From positions 101,292,542-101,356,541 of the forward strand of contig OV050032.1 in assembly GCA_920105625.2 (NCBI GenBank): a stretch of DNA of 64,000 nt, in the 5' to 3' direction. A model generated the notes under the pieces. That model worked only from the letters and a program-made list of their open reading frames with translations. It was not told the DNA's origin and did no database searches. The DNA comes from Clusia tigrina (lineage: Eukaryota > Arthropoda > Insecta > Diptera > Clusiidae). The position numbers were made by a program, and so were the translations under genes. Below are positions 53,986 through 64,000 of this stretch, piece by piece. The stretch's first letter is position 1. Each line of letters opens with the position of its first letter.

Positions 53986-55489
53986 TTGCAACATACAAAT
54001 GCTTGTAACTTTTTACTGGAGCGTCATAAAACCTTGAAATTTTGTAACAATAAAGTACTCGAGCCTCTTGTCAATTTAAGCCATCGCTCAAAGCTATGCG
54101 ACCCTAGAGTCACAAATCAAACACTGATAAAACTTCAAGCGCCCCTAACTTCTTTACGGTACGTCCTACACCTATCAAAGTTGGCAACATTCAAATGCTT
54201 GTAACTTTTTACTGGAGCGTCATAAAACCTTGCAATTTTGTAACAATAAAGTACTCGAGCCTCTTGTCAATTTAAGCTATCGCTCAAAGCTATGCTACCC
54301 TAGATTCCGAAATCAAACACTGATAAAACTTCAAACGCCCCTAACTTCTATACGGTACGTCCTACACCTATCAAAGTTGGCAACATACAAATGCTTGTAA
54401 CTTTTTACTGGAGCGTCCTAAAACCTTGAAATTTTGTAACAATAAAGTACTCGAGCCTCTTGTCAATTTAAGCCATCGCTCAAAGCTATGCTGCCCTAGA
54501 GTCCCAAATCAAACACTGATAGAACTTCAAACGCCCCTAACTTCTATACGGTACGTCCTACACCTATCAAAGTTGGCAACTTTCAAATGCTTGTAACTTT
54601 TTACTGGAGCGTCATAAAACCTTGAAATTTTGTAACAATGAAGTACCCGAGCCTCTTGTCAATTTAAGCTATCACTCAAAACTATGCTACCCTAGAGTCC
54701 CAAATCAAACACTGATAAAACTTCAAATGGCCCTAACTTCTTTACGGTACGTCCTACACCTATCAAAGTTTGCAACATACAAATGCTTGTAACTTTTTAC
54801 TGGAGCGTCATAAAACCTTGAAATTTTGTAACAATGAACTACCCGAGCCGCTTGTCAATTTAAGCTATCGCTCAAAACTATGCTACCCTAGAGTCCCAAA
54901 TCAAACACTGATAAAACTTCAAATGGCCCTAACTTCTATACGGTACGTCCTACACCTATCAAAGTTTGTAACATACAAATGCTTGTAACTTTTTACTGGA
55001 GCGTCATAAAACCTTGAAATTTTGTAACAATGAAGTACCCGAGCCTCTTGTCAATTTAAGCTATCGCTCAAAACTATGCTACCCTAGAGTCCCAAATCAA
55101 AGACTGATAAAACTTCAAACGCCCCTAACTTCTTTACGGTACGTCCTACACCTATCAAAGTTTGCAACATACAAATGCTTGTAACTTTTTACTGGAGCGT
55201 CATAAAACCTTGAAATTTTGTAACAATGAAGTACCCGATTCTCTTGTCAATTTAAGCTATTAAGCTCTTGTCAATTTAAGCTATCTATATATTTAGCAAC
55301 ATACAAATGCTTGTAACTTTTTACTGGAGCGTCATAAAACCTTGAAATTTTGTAACAATGAAGTACCCGAGGCTCTTGTCAATTTAAGCTATCGCTCAAA
55401 ACTATGCTACCCTAGAGACCCAAATCAAACACTGATAAAACTTCCAACGCCCCTAACTTCTTTACGGTACGTCCTACACCTATCAAAGT
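53986..55489 (+). repeat. 1,504-bp block with a 132-bp monomer, copy 2
   Basis: Partner of 52286-53789 at +1,700 bp. Differences include GCGACCC and GTCACAAATC in the first monomer, CTTGCAATTTT in the second, and CTAGAGACCC for CTATAGACCC in the C monomer. Confidence 0.85.
55162..55293 (+). repeat. 132-bp rearranged monomer, copy 2
   Basis: Same internal 24-bp-step duplication and TATATATTTAGC joint as 53462-53593, at +1,700 bp. Confidence 0.92.
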
Positions 55490-57840
55490 TTGCAACATAC
55501 AAATGCTTGTAACTTTTTACTGGAGCGTCATAAAACCTTGAAATTTTGTAACAATGAAGTACCCGAGCCTCTTGTCAATTTAAGCTATCGCTCAAAGCTA
55601 TGCTACCCTAGAGTCCCAAATCAAACACTGATAAAACTTCAAACGCCCCTAACTTCTTTACGGTACGTAATACACCTATCAAAGTTTGCAACATACAAAT
55701 GTATGTAACTTTTTACTGGAGCGTCATAAAACCTTGAAATTTTGTAACCAGAAAGTACTCGAGCCTCTTGTCAATTTAAGCTATCGCTCAAAGCTATGCT
55801 ACCCTAGAGTCCCAAATCAAACACTGATAAAACTTCAAACGCCCCTAACTTCTTTACAGTATGTAATACACCTATCAAAGTTTGCAACATACAAATGCTT
55901 GTAACTTTTTACTGGAGCGTCATAAAACCTTGAAATTTTGTAACAATAAAGTACTCGAGCCTCTTGTCAATTTAAGCCATCGCTCAAAACTATGCTACCC
56001 TTGAGTCCCAAATCAAACACTGATAAAACTTCAAACGCCCTTAACTTCTTTACGGTACGTCCTACACCTCTCAAAGTTTGCAACATACAAATGCTTGTAA
56101 CTTTTTACTGGAGCGTCATAAAACCTGAAATTTTGTAACAATAAAGTACTCGAGCCTCTTGTCAATTTAAACTATCGCTCAAAGCTATGCTACCCTAGAG
56201 TCCCAAATCAAACACTGATAAAACTTCAAACGCCCCTAACTTCTATACGGTACGTCCTACACCTATCAAAGTTTGCAACATACAAATGCTTGTAACTTTT
56301 TACTGGAGCGTCATAAAACCTTGAAATTTTGTAACAATGAAGTACCCGAGCCTCTTGTCAATTTAAGCTATCGCTCAAAGCTATGCTACCCTAGAGTTCC
56401 AAATCAAACACTGATAAAGCTTCAAACGTCCTTAACTTCTTTACGGTACGTCCTACACCTCTCAAAGTTTGCAACATACAAATGCTTGTAACTTTTTACT
56501 GGGGCGTCATAAAACCTTGAAATTTTGTAACAATAAAGTACTCGAGCCTCTTGTCAATTTAAACTATCGCTCAAAGCTATGCTACCCTTGAGTCCCAAAT
56601 CAAACACTGATAAAATTTCAAATGGCCCTAACTTCTATACGGTACGTCCTACACCTATCAAAGTTTGCAACATACAATTGCTTGTAACTTTATACTGGAG
56701 CGTCATAAAACCTTGAAATTTTGTAACAATAAAGAACTCGAGCGTCTTGTCAATTTAAGCCATCGCTCAAAGCTGTGCTACCCTTGAGTCCCATATCAAA
56801 CACTGATAAAACTTCAAACGCCCCTAACTTCTTTACGGTACGTCCTACACCTATCAAAGTTTGCAACATACAAATGCTTGTAACTTTTTACTGGAGCGTC
56901 ATAAAACCTTGAAATTTTGTAGCAATAAAGTACTCGAGCCTCTTGTCAATTTAAGCTATCGCTCAAAGCTATGCTACCCTAGAGTCCCAAATCAAACACT
57001 GATAAAACTTCAAACGCCCCTAACTTCTTTACGGTACGTCCTACACCTATCAAAGTTGGCAACATTCAAATGCTTGTAACTTTTTACTGGAGCGTCATAA
57101 AACCTTGAAATTTTGTAACAATAAAGTACTCGAGCCTCTTGTCAATTTAAGCTATCGCTCAAGGCTATGCTACCCTTGAGTCCCAAATCAAACACTGATA
57201 AAACTTCAAACGCCCCTAACTTCTTTACGGTACATCCTACACCTATCAAAGTTTGCAACATTCAAATGCTTGTAACTTTTTACTGGAGCGTCATAAAACC
57301 TTGAAATTTGGTAACAATAAATTACTGGAGCCTCTTGTCAATTTAAGCTATCGCTCAAAGCTATGCTACCCTAGAGTCCCAAATCAAACACTAATAAAAC
57401 TTCAAATGGCCCTAACTTCTGTATGGTACGTCCTACACCTATCAAAGTTTGCAACATACAATTGCTTGTAACTTTATACTGGAGCGTCATAAAACCTTGA
57501 AATTTTGTAACAATAAAGTACTCGAGCCTCTTGTCAATTTAAACTATCGCTCAAAGCTATGCTACCCTAGAGTCCCAAATCAAACACTGATAAAACTTCA
57601 AACGCCCCTAACTTCTATACGGTACGTCCTACACCTATCAAAGTTTGCAACATACAAATGCTTGTAACTTTTTACTGGAGCGTCATAAAACCTTGACATT
57701 TTGTAACAATAAAGTACTCGAGCCTCTTGTCAATTTAAGCTATCGCTCAAAGCTATGCTACCCTAGAGTCCCAAATCAAACACTAATAAAACTTCAAATG
57801 GCCCTAACTTCTTTACGGTACGTCCTACACCTATCAAAGT

Positions 57841-60388
57841 TTGCAACATTCAAATGCTTGTAACTTTTTACTGGAGCGTCATAAAACCTTGAAATTTGGT
57901 AACAATAAATTACTGGAGCCTCTTGTCAATTTAAGCTATCGCTCAAAGCTATGCTACCCTAGAGTCCCAAATCAAACACTAATAAAACTTCAAATGGCCC
58001 TAACTTCTATATGGTACGTCCTACACCTATCAAAGTTTGCAACATACAATTGCTTGTAACTTTATACTGGAGCGTCATAAAACCTTGAAATTTTGTAACA
58101 ATAAAGTACTCGAGCCTCTTGTCAATTTAAACTATCGCTCAAAGCTATGCTACCCTAGAGTCCCAAATCAAACACTGATAAAACTTCAAACGCCCCTAAC
58201 TTCTATACGGTACGTCCTACACCTATCAAAGTTTGCAACATACAAATGCTTGTAACTTTTTACTGGAGCGTCATAAAACCTTGACATTTTGTAACAATAA
58301 AGTACTCGAGCCTCTTGTCAATTTAAGCTATCGCTCAAAGCTATACTACCCTAGAGTCCCAAATCAAACACTGATAAAACTTCAAACGCCCCTAACTTCT
58401 TTACGGTACGTCCTACACCTATCAAAGTTTGCAACATAGAAATGCTTGTAACTTTTTACTGGAGCGTCATAAAACCTTGAAATTTTGTAACAATAAAGTA
58501 CTCGAGCCTCTTGTCAATTTAGGCGATCGCTCAAAGCTATGCTACCCTTGAGTCCCAAATCAAACACTGATAAAACTTCAAATGGCCCTAACTTCTATAC
58601 GGTACGTCCTACACCTATCAAAGTTTGCAACATACAAATGCTTGTAACTTTTTACTGGAGCGTCATAAAACCTTGAAATTTTGTAACAATAAAGTACTCG
58701 AGCCTCTTGTCAATTTAAGCTATCGCTCAAAGCTATGCTACCCTAGAGTCCCAAATCAAACACTGATAAAACTTCAAATGGCCCTAACTTCTATACGGTA
58801 CGTCCTACACCTATCAAAGTTTGCAACATACAAATGCTTGTAACTTTTTACTGGAGCGTCATAAAACCTTGAAATTTTGTAACAATGAAGTACCCGAGGC
58901 TCTTGTCAATTTAAGCTATCGCTCAAAACTATGCTACCCTAGAGTCCCAAATCAAACACTGATAAAACTTCAAACGCCCCTAACTTCTTTACGGTACGTA
59001 ATACACCTATCAAAGTTTGCAACATACAAATGTATGTAACTTTTTACTGGAGCGTCATAAAACCTTGAAATTTTGTAACAAGAAAGTACTCGAGCCTCTT
59101 GTCAATTTAAGCTATCGCTCAAAGCTATGCTACCCTAGAGTCCCAAATCAAACACTGATAAAACTTCAAACGCCCCTAACTTCTTTACAGTATGTAATAC
59201 ACCTATCAAAGTTTGCAACATACAAATGCTTGTAACTTTTTACTGGAGCGTCATAAAACCTTGAAATTTTGTAACAATAAAGTACTCGAGCCTCTTGTCA
59301 ATTTAAGCCATCGCTCAAAGCTATGCTACCCTTGAGTCCCAAATCAAACACTGATAAAACTTCAAACGTCCTTAACTTCTTTACGGTACGTCCTACACCT
59401 CTCAAAGTTTGCAACATACAAATGCTTGTAACTTTTTACTGGAGCGTCATAAAACCTTGAAATTTTGTAACAATAAAGTACTCGAGCCTCTTGTCAATTT
59501 AAACTATCGCTCAAAGCTATGCTACCCTAGAGTCCCAAATTAAACACTAATAAAACTTCAAATGGCCCTAACTTCTATACGGTACGTCCTACACCTATCA
59601 AAGTTTGCAACATACAATTGCTTGTAACTTTATACTGGAGCGGCATAAAACCTTGAAATTTTGTAACAATAAAGAACTCGAGCATCTTGTCAATTTAAGC
59701 CATTGCTCAAAGCTATGCTACCCTTGAGTCCCAAATCAAACACTGATAAAACTTCAAACGCCCCTAACTTCTTTACGGTACGTCCTACACTTATCAAAGT
59801 TTGCAACATACAAATGCTTGTAACTTTTTACTGGAGCGTCATAAAACCTTGACATTTTGTAACAATAAAGTACTCGAGCCTCTTGTCAATTTAAGCTATC
59901 GCTCAAAGCTATGCTACCCTTGAGTCCCAAATCAAACACTGATAAAACTTCAAACGCCCCTAACTTCTTTACGGTACGTCCTACACCTATCAAAGTTGGC
60001 AACATACAAATGCTTGTAACTTTTTACTGGAGCGTCCTAAAACCGTGAAATTTTGTAACAATAAAGTACTCGAGCCTCTTGTCAATTTAAGCCATCGCTC
60101 AAAGCTATGCTACCCTAGAGTCCCAAATCAAACACTGATAAAACTTCAAACGCCCCTAACTTCTATACGGTACGTCCTACACCTATCAAAGTTTGCAACA
60201 TACAAATGCATGTAACTTTTTACTGGAGCGTCATAAAATCTTGAAATTTTGTAACAATAAAGTACTCGAGCCTCTTGTCAATTTAAGCCATCGCTCAAAG
60301 ATATGCTACCCTAGAGTCCCAAATCAAAAACTGATAAAACTTCAAGCGCCCCTAACTTCTTTACGGTACGTCCTACACCTATCAAAGT
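57841..60388 (+). repeat. 13-monomer sub-unit, copy 3
   Basis: It follows the order of 47582-50521 but skips one gm-a dimer. h and a at 57841 and 58037 are followed directly by g at 58233, and from 58037 on all positions match 48170 onward at +9,867 bp. A separate h-a-gm triplet (57253-57840) precedes it. The g copy at 58233 ends in ACATAGAAATGC. Confidence 0.85.
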
Positions 60389-60780
60389 TGGCAACATTCA
60401 AATGCTTGTAACTTTTTACTGGAGCGTCATAAAACCTTGAAATTTTGTAAAAATAAAGTACTCGAGCCTCTTGTCAATTTAAGCTATCGCTCAAAGCTAT
60501 GCTACCCTAGATTCCCAAATCAAACACTGATAAAACTTCAAACGCCCCTAACTTCTATACGGTACGTCCTACACCTATCAAAGTTTGCAACATACAAATG
60601 CTTGTAACTTTTTACTGGAGCGTCATAAAACCTTGACATTTTGTAACAATAAAGTACTCGAGCCTCTTGTCAATTTAAGCTATCGCTCAAAGCTATGCTA
60701 CCCTAGAGTCCCAAATCAAACACTAATAAAACTTCAAATGGCCCTAACTTCTATATGGTACGTCCTACACCTATCAAAGT

Positions 60781-60976
60781 TTGCAACATACAATTGCTTG
60801 TAACTTTTTACTGGAGCGTCATAAAACCTTGACATTTTGTAACAATAAAGTACTCGAGCCTCTTGTCAATTTAAGCTATCGCTCAAAGCTATGCTACCCT
60901 AGAGTCCCACATCAAACACTGATAAAACTTCAAACGCCCCTAACTTCTTTACGGTACGTCCTACACCTATCAAAGT
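60781..60976 (+). repeat. a/g chimeric monomer at a deletion joint
   Basis: It starts as a (CAATTGC) and continues as g (CTTTTTACTGG, GACATTTT, CCCACATC). In unit 1 these belong to separate monomers (50914 and 51110, the latter with CCCACATC). One period has been lost here. The next monomer is already the 132-bp type, so the equivalent of 51306-53461 is absent. Confidence 0.75.
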
Positions 60977-61108
60977 TTGCAACATACAAATGCTTGTAAC
61001 TTTTTACTGGAGCGTCATAAAACCTTGAAATTTTGTAACAATGAAGTACCCGATTCTCTTGTCAATTTAAGCTATTAAGCTCTTGTCAATTTAAGCTATC
61101 TATATATT
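60977..61108 (+). repeat. 132-bp rearranged monomer, copy 3
   Basis: Same structure as 53462-53593. It begins the stretch that matches 53462 onward. Confidence 0.92.
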
Positions 61109-61696
61109 TAGCAACATACAAATGCTTGTAACTTTTTACTGGAGCGTCATAAAACCTTGAAATTTTGTAACAATGAAGTACCCGAGGCTCTTGTCAATTT
61201 AAGCTATCGCTCAAAACTATGCTACCCTATAGACCCAAATCAAACACTGATAAAACTTCCAACGCCCCTAACTTCTTTACGGTACGTCCTACACCTATCA
61301 AAGTTTGCAACATACAAATGCTTGTAACTTTTTACTGGAGCGTCATAAAACCTTGCAATTTTGTAACAATGAACTACCCGAGCCGCTTGTCAATTTAAGC
61401 TATCGCTCAAAACTATGCTACCCTAGAGTCCCAAATCAAACACTGATAAAACTTCAAACGCCCCTAACTTCTTTACAGTATGTAATACACCTATCAAAGT
61501 TTGCAACATACAAATGCTTGTAACTTTTTACTGGAGCGTCATAAAACCTTGAAATTTTGTAACAATAAAGTACTCGAGCCTCTTGTCAATTTAAGCCATC
61601 GCTCAAAGCTATGCTACCCTAGAGTCACAAATCAAACACTGATAAAACTTCAAGCGCCCCTAACTTCTTTACGGTACGTCCTACACCTATCAAAGT

Positions 61697-61892
61697 TGGC
61701 AACATTCAAATGCTTGTAACTTTTTACTGGAGCGTCATAAAACCTTGCAATTTTGTAACAATAAAGTACTCGAGCCTCTTGTCAATTTAAGCTATCGCTC
61801 AAAGCTATGCTACCCTAGAGTCCCAAATCAAACACTGATAGAACTTCAAACGCCCCTAACTTCTATACGGTACGTCCTACACCTATCAAAGT
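61697..61892 (+). repeat. Chimeric monomer from a one-period deletion
   Basis: The start (CTTGCAATTTT) matches 54182 and the end (GATAGAACTTC, followed by TTGGCAACTTTC) matches 54378. The offset to the older block changes from 7,515 to 7,319 bp across this monomer, a difference of exactly 196 bp. Confidence 0.85.
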
Positions 61893-62480
61893 TGGCAACT
61901 TTCAAATGCTTGTAACTTTTTACTGGAGCGTCATAAAACCTTGAAATTTTGTAACAATGAAGTACCCGAGCCTCTTGTCAATTTAAGCTATCACTCAAAA
62001 CTATGCTACCCTAGAGTCCCAAATCAAACACTGATAAAACTTCAAATGGCCCTAACTTCTTTACGGTACGTCCTACACCTATCAAAGTTTGCAACATACA
62101 AATGCTTGTAACTTTTTACTGGAGCGTCATAAAACCTTGAAATTTTGTAACAATGAACTACCCGAGCCGCTTGTCAATTTAAGCTATCGCTCAAAACTAT
62201 GCTACCCTAGAGTCCCAAATCAAACACTGATAAAACTTCAAATGGCCCTAACTTCTATACGGTACGTCCTACACCTATCAAAGTTTGTAACATACAAATG
62301 CTTGTAACTTTTTACTGGAGCGTCATAAAACCTTGAAATTTTGTAACAATGAAGTACCCGAGCCTCTTGTCAATTTAAGCTATCGCTCAAAACTATGCTA
62401 CCCTAGAGTCCCAAATCAAAGACTGATAAAACTTCAAACGCCCCTAACTTCTTTACGGTACGTCCTACACCTATAAAAGT

Positions 62481-62612
62481 TTGCAACATACAAATGCTTG
62501 TAACTTTTTACTGGAGCGTCATAAAACCTTGAAATTTTGTAACAATGAAGTACCCGATTCTCTTGTCAATTTAAGCTATTAAGCTCTTGTCAATTTAAGC
62601 TATCTATATATT
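62481..62612 (+). repeat. 132-bp rearranged monomer, copy 4
   Basis: Same structure as 55162-55293 at +7,319 bp. Confidence 0.92.
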
Positions 62613-63396
62613 TAGCAACATACAAATGCTTGTAACTTTTTACTGGAGCGTCATAAAACCTTGAAATTTTGTAACAATGAAGTACCCGAGGCTCTTGTCA
62701 ATTTAAGCTATCGCTCAAAACTATGCTACCCTAGAGACCCAAATCAAACACTGATAAAACTTCCAACGCCCCTAACTTCTTTACGGTACGTCCTACACCT
62801 ATCAAAGTTTGCAACATACAAATGCTTGTAACTTTTTACTGGAGCGTCATAAAACCTTGAAATTTTGTAACAATGAAGTACCCGAGCCTCTTGTCAATTT
62901 AAGCTATCGCTCAAAGCTATGCTACCCTAGAGTCCCAAATCAAACACTGATAAAACTTCAAATGCCCCTAACTTCTTTACGGTACGTAATACACCTATCA
63001 AAGTTTGCAACATACAAATGTATGTAACTTTTTACTGGAGCGTCATAAAACCTTGAAATTTTGTAACCAGAAAGTACTCGAGCCTCTTGTCAATTTAAGC
63101 TATCGCTCAAAGCTATGCTACCCTAGAGTCCCAAATCAAACACTGATAAAACTTCAAACGCCCCTAACTTCTTTACAGTATGTAATACACCTATCAAAGT
63201 TTGCAACATACAAATGCTTGTAACTTTTTACTGGAGCGTCATAAAACCTTGAAATTTTGTAACAATAAAGTACTCGAGCCTCTTGTCAATTTAAGCCATC
63301 GCTCAAAACTATGCTACCCTTGAGTCCCAAATCAAACACTGATAAAACTTCAAACGCCCTTAACTTCTTTACGGTACGTCCTACACCTCTCAAAGT

Positions 63397-64000
63397 TTGC
63401 AACATACAAATGCTTGTAACTTTTTACTGGAGCGTCATAAAACCTGAAATTTTGTAACAATAAAGTACTCGAGCCTCTTGTCAATTTAAACTATCGCTCA
63501 AAGCTATGCTACCCTAGAGTCCCAAATCAAACACTGATAAAACTTCAAACGCCCCTAACTTCTATACGGTACGTCCTACACCTATCAAAGTTTGCAACAT
63601 ACAAATGCTTGTAACTTTTTACTGGAGCGTCATAAAACCTTGAAATTTTGTAACAATGAAGTACCCGAGCCTCTTGTAAATTTAAGCTATCGCTCAAAGC
63701 TATGCTACCCTAGAGTTCCAAATCAAACACTGATAAAGCTTCAAACGTCCTTAACTTCTTTACGGTACGTCCTACACCTCTCAAAGTTTGCAACATACAA
63801 ATGCTTGTAACTTTTTACTGGGGCGTCATAAAACCTTGAAATTTTGTAACAATAAAGTACTCGAGCCTCTTGTCAATTTAAACTATCGCTCAAAGCTATG
63901 CTACCCTTGAGTCCCAAATCAAACACTGATAAAACTTCAAATGGCCCTAACTTCTATACGGTACGTCCTACACCTATCAAAGTTTGCAACATACAATTGC
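63397..64000 (+). repeat. Second-order repeat, unit 3 (cut by window end)
   Basis: The 195-bp start monomer (CCTGAAATT, TTAAACTATC) is followed by C with GATAAAGCTTC and CGTCCTTAAC and then by a GGGGCGTC monomer, as at 43468 and 56078. The window ends 17 bases into the next monomer (63984-64000), which starts TTGCAACATACAATTGC as the expected x type does. Confidence 0.8.

Larger units (their letters stand above)
43468..56077 (+). repeat. Second-order repeat, unit 1 (12,610 bp)
   Basis: The series begins with a distinctive 195-bp monomer (CCTGAAATT without AATTACT, and TTAAACTATC), then C with GATAAAGCTTC and CGTCCTTAAC, then a monomer with GGGGCGTC, then x, s, y and an h variant with AAATTTGGTAAC. 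The identical series restarts at 56078 and again at 63397. This unit also holds two adjacent 15-monomer sub-units (44643, 47582) and two of the 132-bp monomers (53462, 55162). Confidence 0.85.
56078..63396 (+). repeat. Second-order repeat, unit 2 (7,319 bp)
   Basis: It starts with the same 195-bp monomer and the same C, GGGGCGTC, x, s, y, h series as 43468. It is 5,291 bp (27 periods less one base) shorter than unit 1. It has one clear long sub-unit of 13 monomers instead of two of 15, and monomers between 60781 and 60977 are missing relative to 51110-53462. Confidence 0.83.
1..64000 (+). repeat. 196-bp satellite DNA array, head-to-tail, fills the window
   Basis: The same unit recurs with a 196-bp period from edge to edge, always in one orientation. 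Taking the TTG of TTGCAACATAC as monomer base 1, starts fall at 180, 376, 572 and so on. Allowing for counted deletions totalling 288 bp, exactly 327 periods fit between 180 and 63983. The consensus has 74 G+C in 196 bases (25 G, 49 C, 66 A, 56 T) and six CpG sites. XhoI (CTCGAG, offsets 73-78) and ScaI (AGTACT, offsets 69-74) overlap in most monomers. I saw no transposon, inverted segment or single-copy DNA. Long homogeneous arrays of nucleosome-scale monomers are typical of centromeric or pericentromeric satellites in plants and animals. Centromere function is inferred, not shown. Confidence 0.98.

Noticed and set aside
180..63810. About 170 repeated 72-codon open frames as a gene family
   Set aside because: They start at TTG, overlap the next copy by 23 bases, have no promoter or start context, and change frame each 196-bp period. 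They follow the repeat exactly.
53070..63983. Sharp change of repeat family at 53 kb
   Set aside because: The P and 132-bp monomers look novel but align to the same 196-bp consensus outside the rearranged part. They are variants of one family.
1..64000. CRISPR array
   Set aside because: The repeated text fills the whole 196-bp period. There are no short repeats separated by unique spacers and no cas genes.
1..64000. CENP-B box
   Set aside because: No match to the NTTCGNNNNANNCGGGN core was found in the consensus or its main variants on either strand. CGAAGC in a few monomers is not extended by the rest of the motif.
1..64000. Ribosomal spacer or tRNA-derived repeat
   Set aside because: I saw no rRNA-like sequence, and no A-box/B-box pair or clover-leaf could be recognised in the monomer.
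1..64000. Assembly error as the source of the near-identical blocks
   Set aside because: It cannot be excluded by sequence alone. However, the copies differ by private substitutions and whole-period gaps with chimeric joints, which simple misassembly would not generate, so the duplications are reported as real with this caveat.

Overview
The whole 64 kb window is one uninterrupted tandem satellite array. The unit is a 196-bp monomer (about 38% G+C), always in the same orientation. Counting period by period from position 180 to 63983 gives 327 monomers, with a partial monomer at each window edge (1-179 and 63984-64000). I found no protein-coding gene, RNA gene, transposon insertion, inversion or unique-sequence gap. 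This is eukaryotic heterochromatin, most plausibly centromeric or pericentromeric. A flowering plant is a reasonable guess from monomer length and style, but the species and chromosome cannot be read from the sequence and an animal source is not excluded.

Most monomers are exactly 196 bp. The exceptions are four 132-bp truncated and rearranged monomers (53462, 55162, 60977, 62481), one 7-bp deletion (junction 2333/2334), and about twenty monomers that lack one or two bases. Linked substitutions define recurring monomer types. The labels used below are: w (195 bp, lost T in CCTTGAAA), h (AATTACT, usually GCTGCC, TATATGG), a (CAATTGC, CTTTATAC, AAACTATC), g (GACATTTT), gm (g with AATGGCC and TATATGG), k (AGAGACCC), s (GTAGCAAT), y (AAGGCTATG), x (GAACTCGAGCATC), e (GCGATCGC), C (GAAGTACCCGAG), O (AAATGTATG), P (GAACTACCCGAGCCGC), and M/B (AAGTGCCCC or AAGCGCCCC followed by TTGGCAACATTC).

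Four zones can be drawn. Zone I (1-5267) has loosely ordered consensus, B, C and O monomers with a 5-monomer duplication. Zone II (5268-20350) is dominated by a/g/k/s/y/h/x types and contains a 3,134-bp tandem duplication (11731-14864 and 14865-17998). Zone III (20351-43467) is built from repeated cassettes around a w-h-a trimer followed by a variable number of gm-a dimers and then g-e. Zone IV (43468-64000) is a nested higher-order repeat: the same ordered series restarts at 43468, 56078 and 63397, and contains 13-15-monomer sub-units and the 132-bp monomers.

Nothing here works together as genes. The array reads as the product of repeated unequal exchange or copying between registers. The evidence is near-identical multi-kilobase blocks at offsets close to whole multiples of 196 bp, and chimeric monomers at block edges. 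Short open frames recur once per monomer, but they start at TTG, shift frame every period and are judged non-coding.
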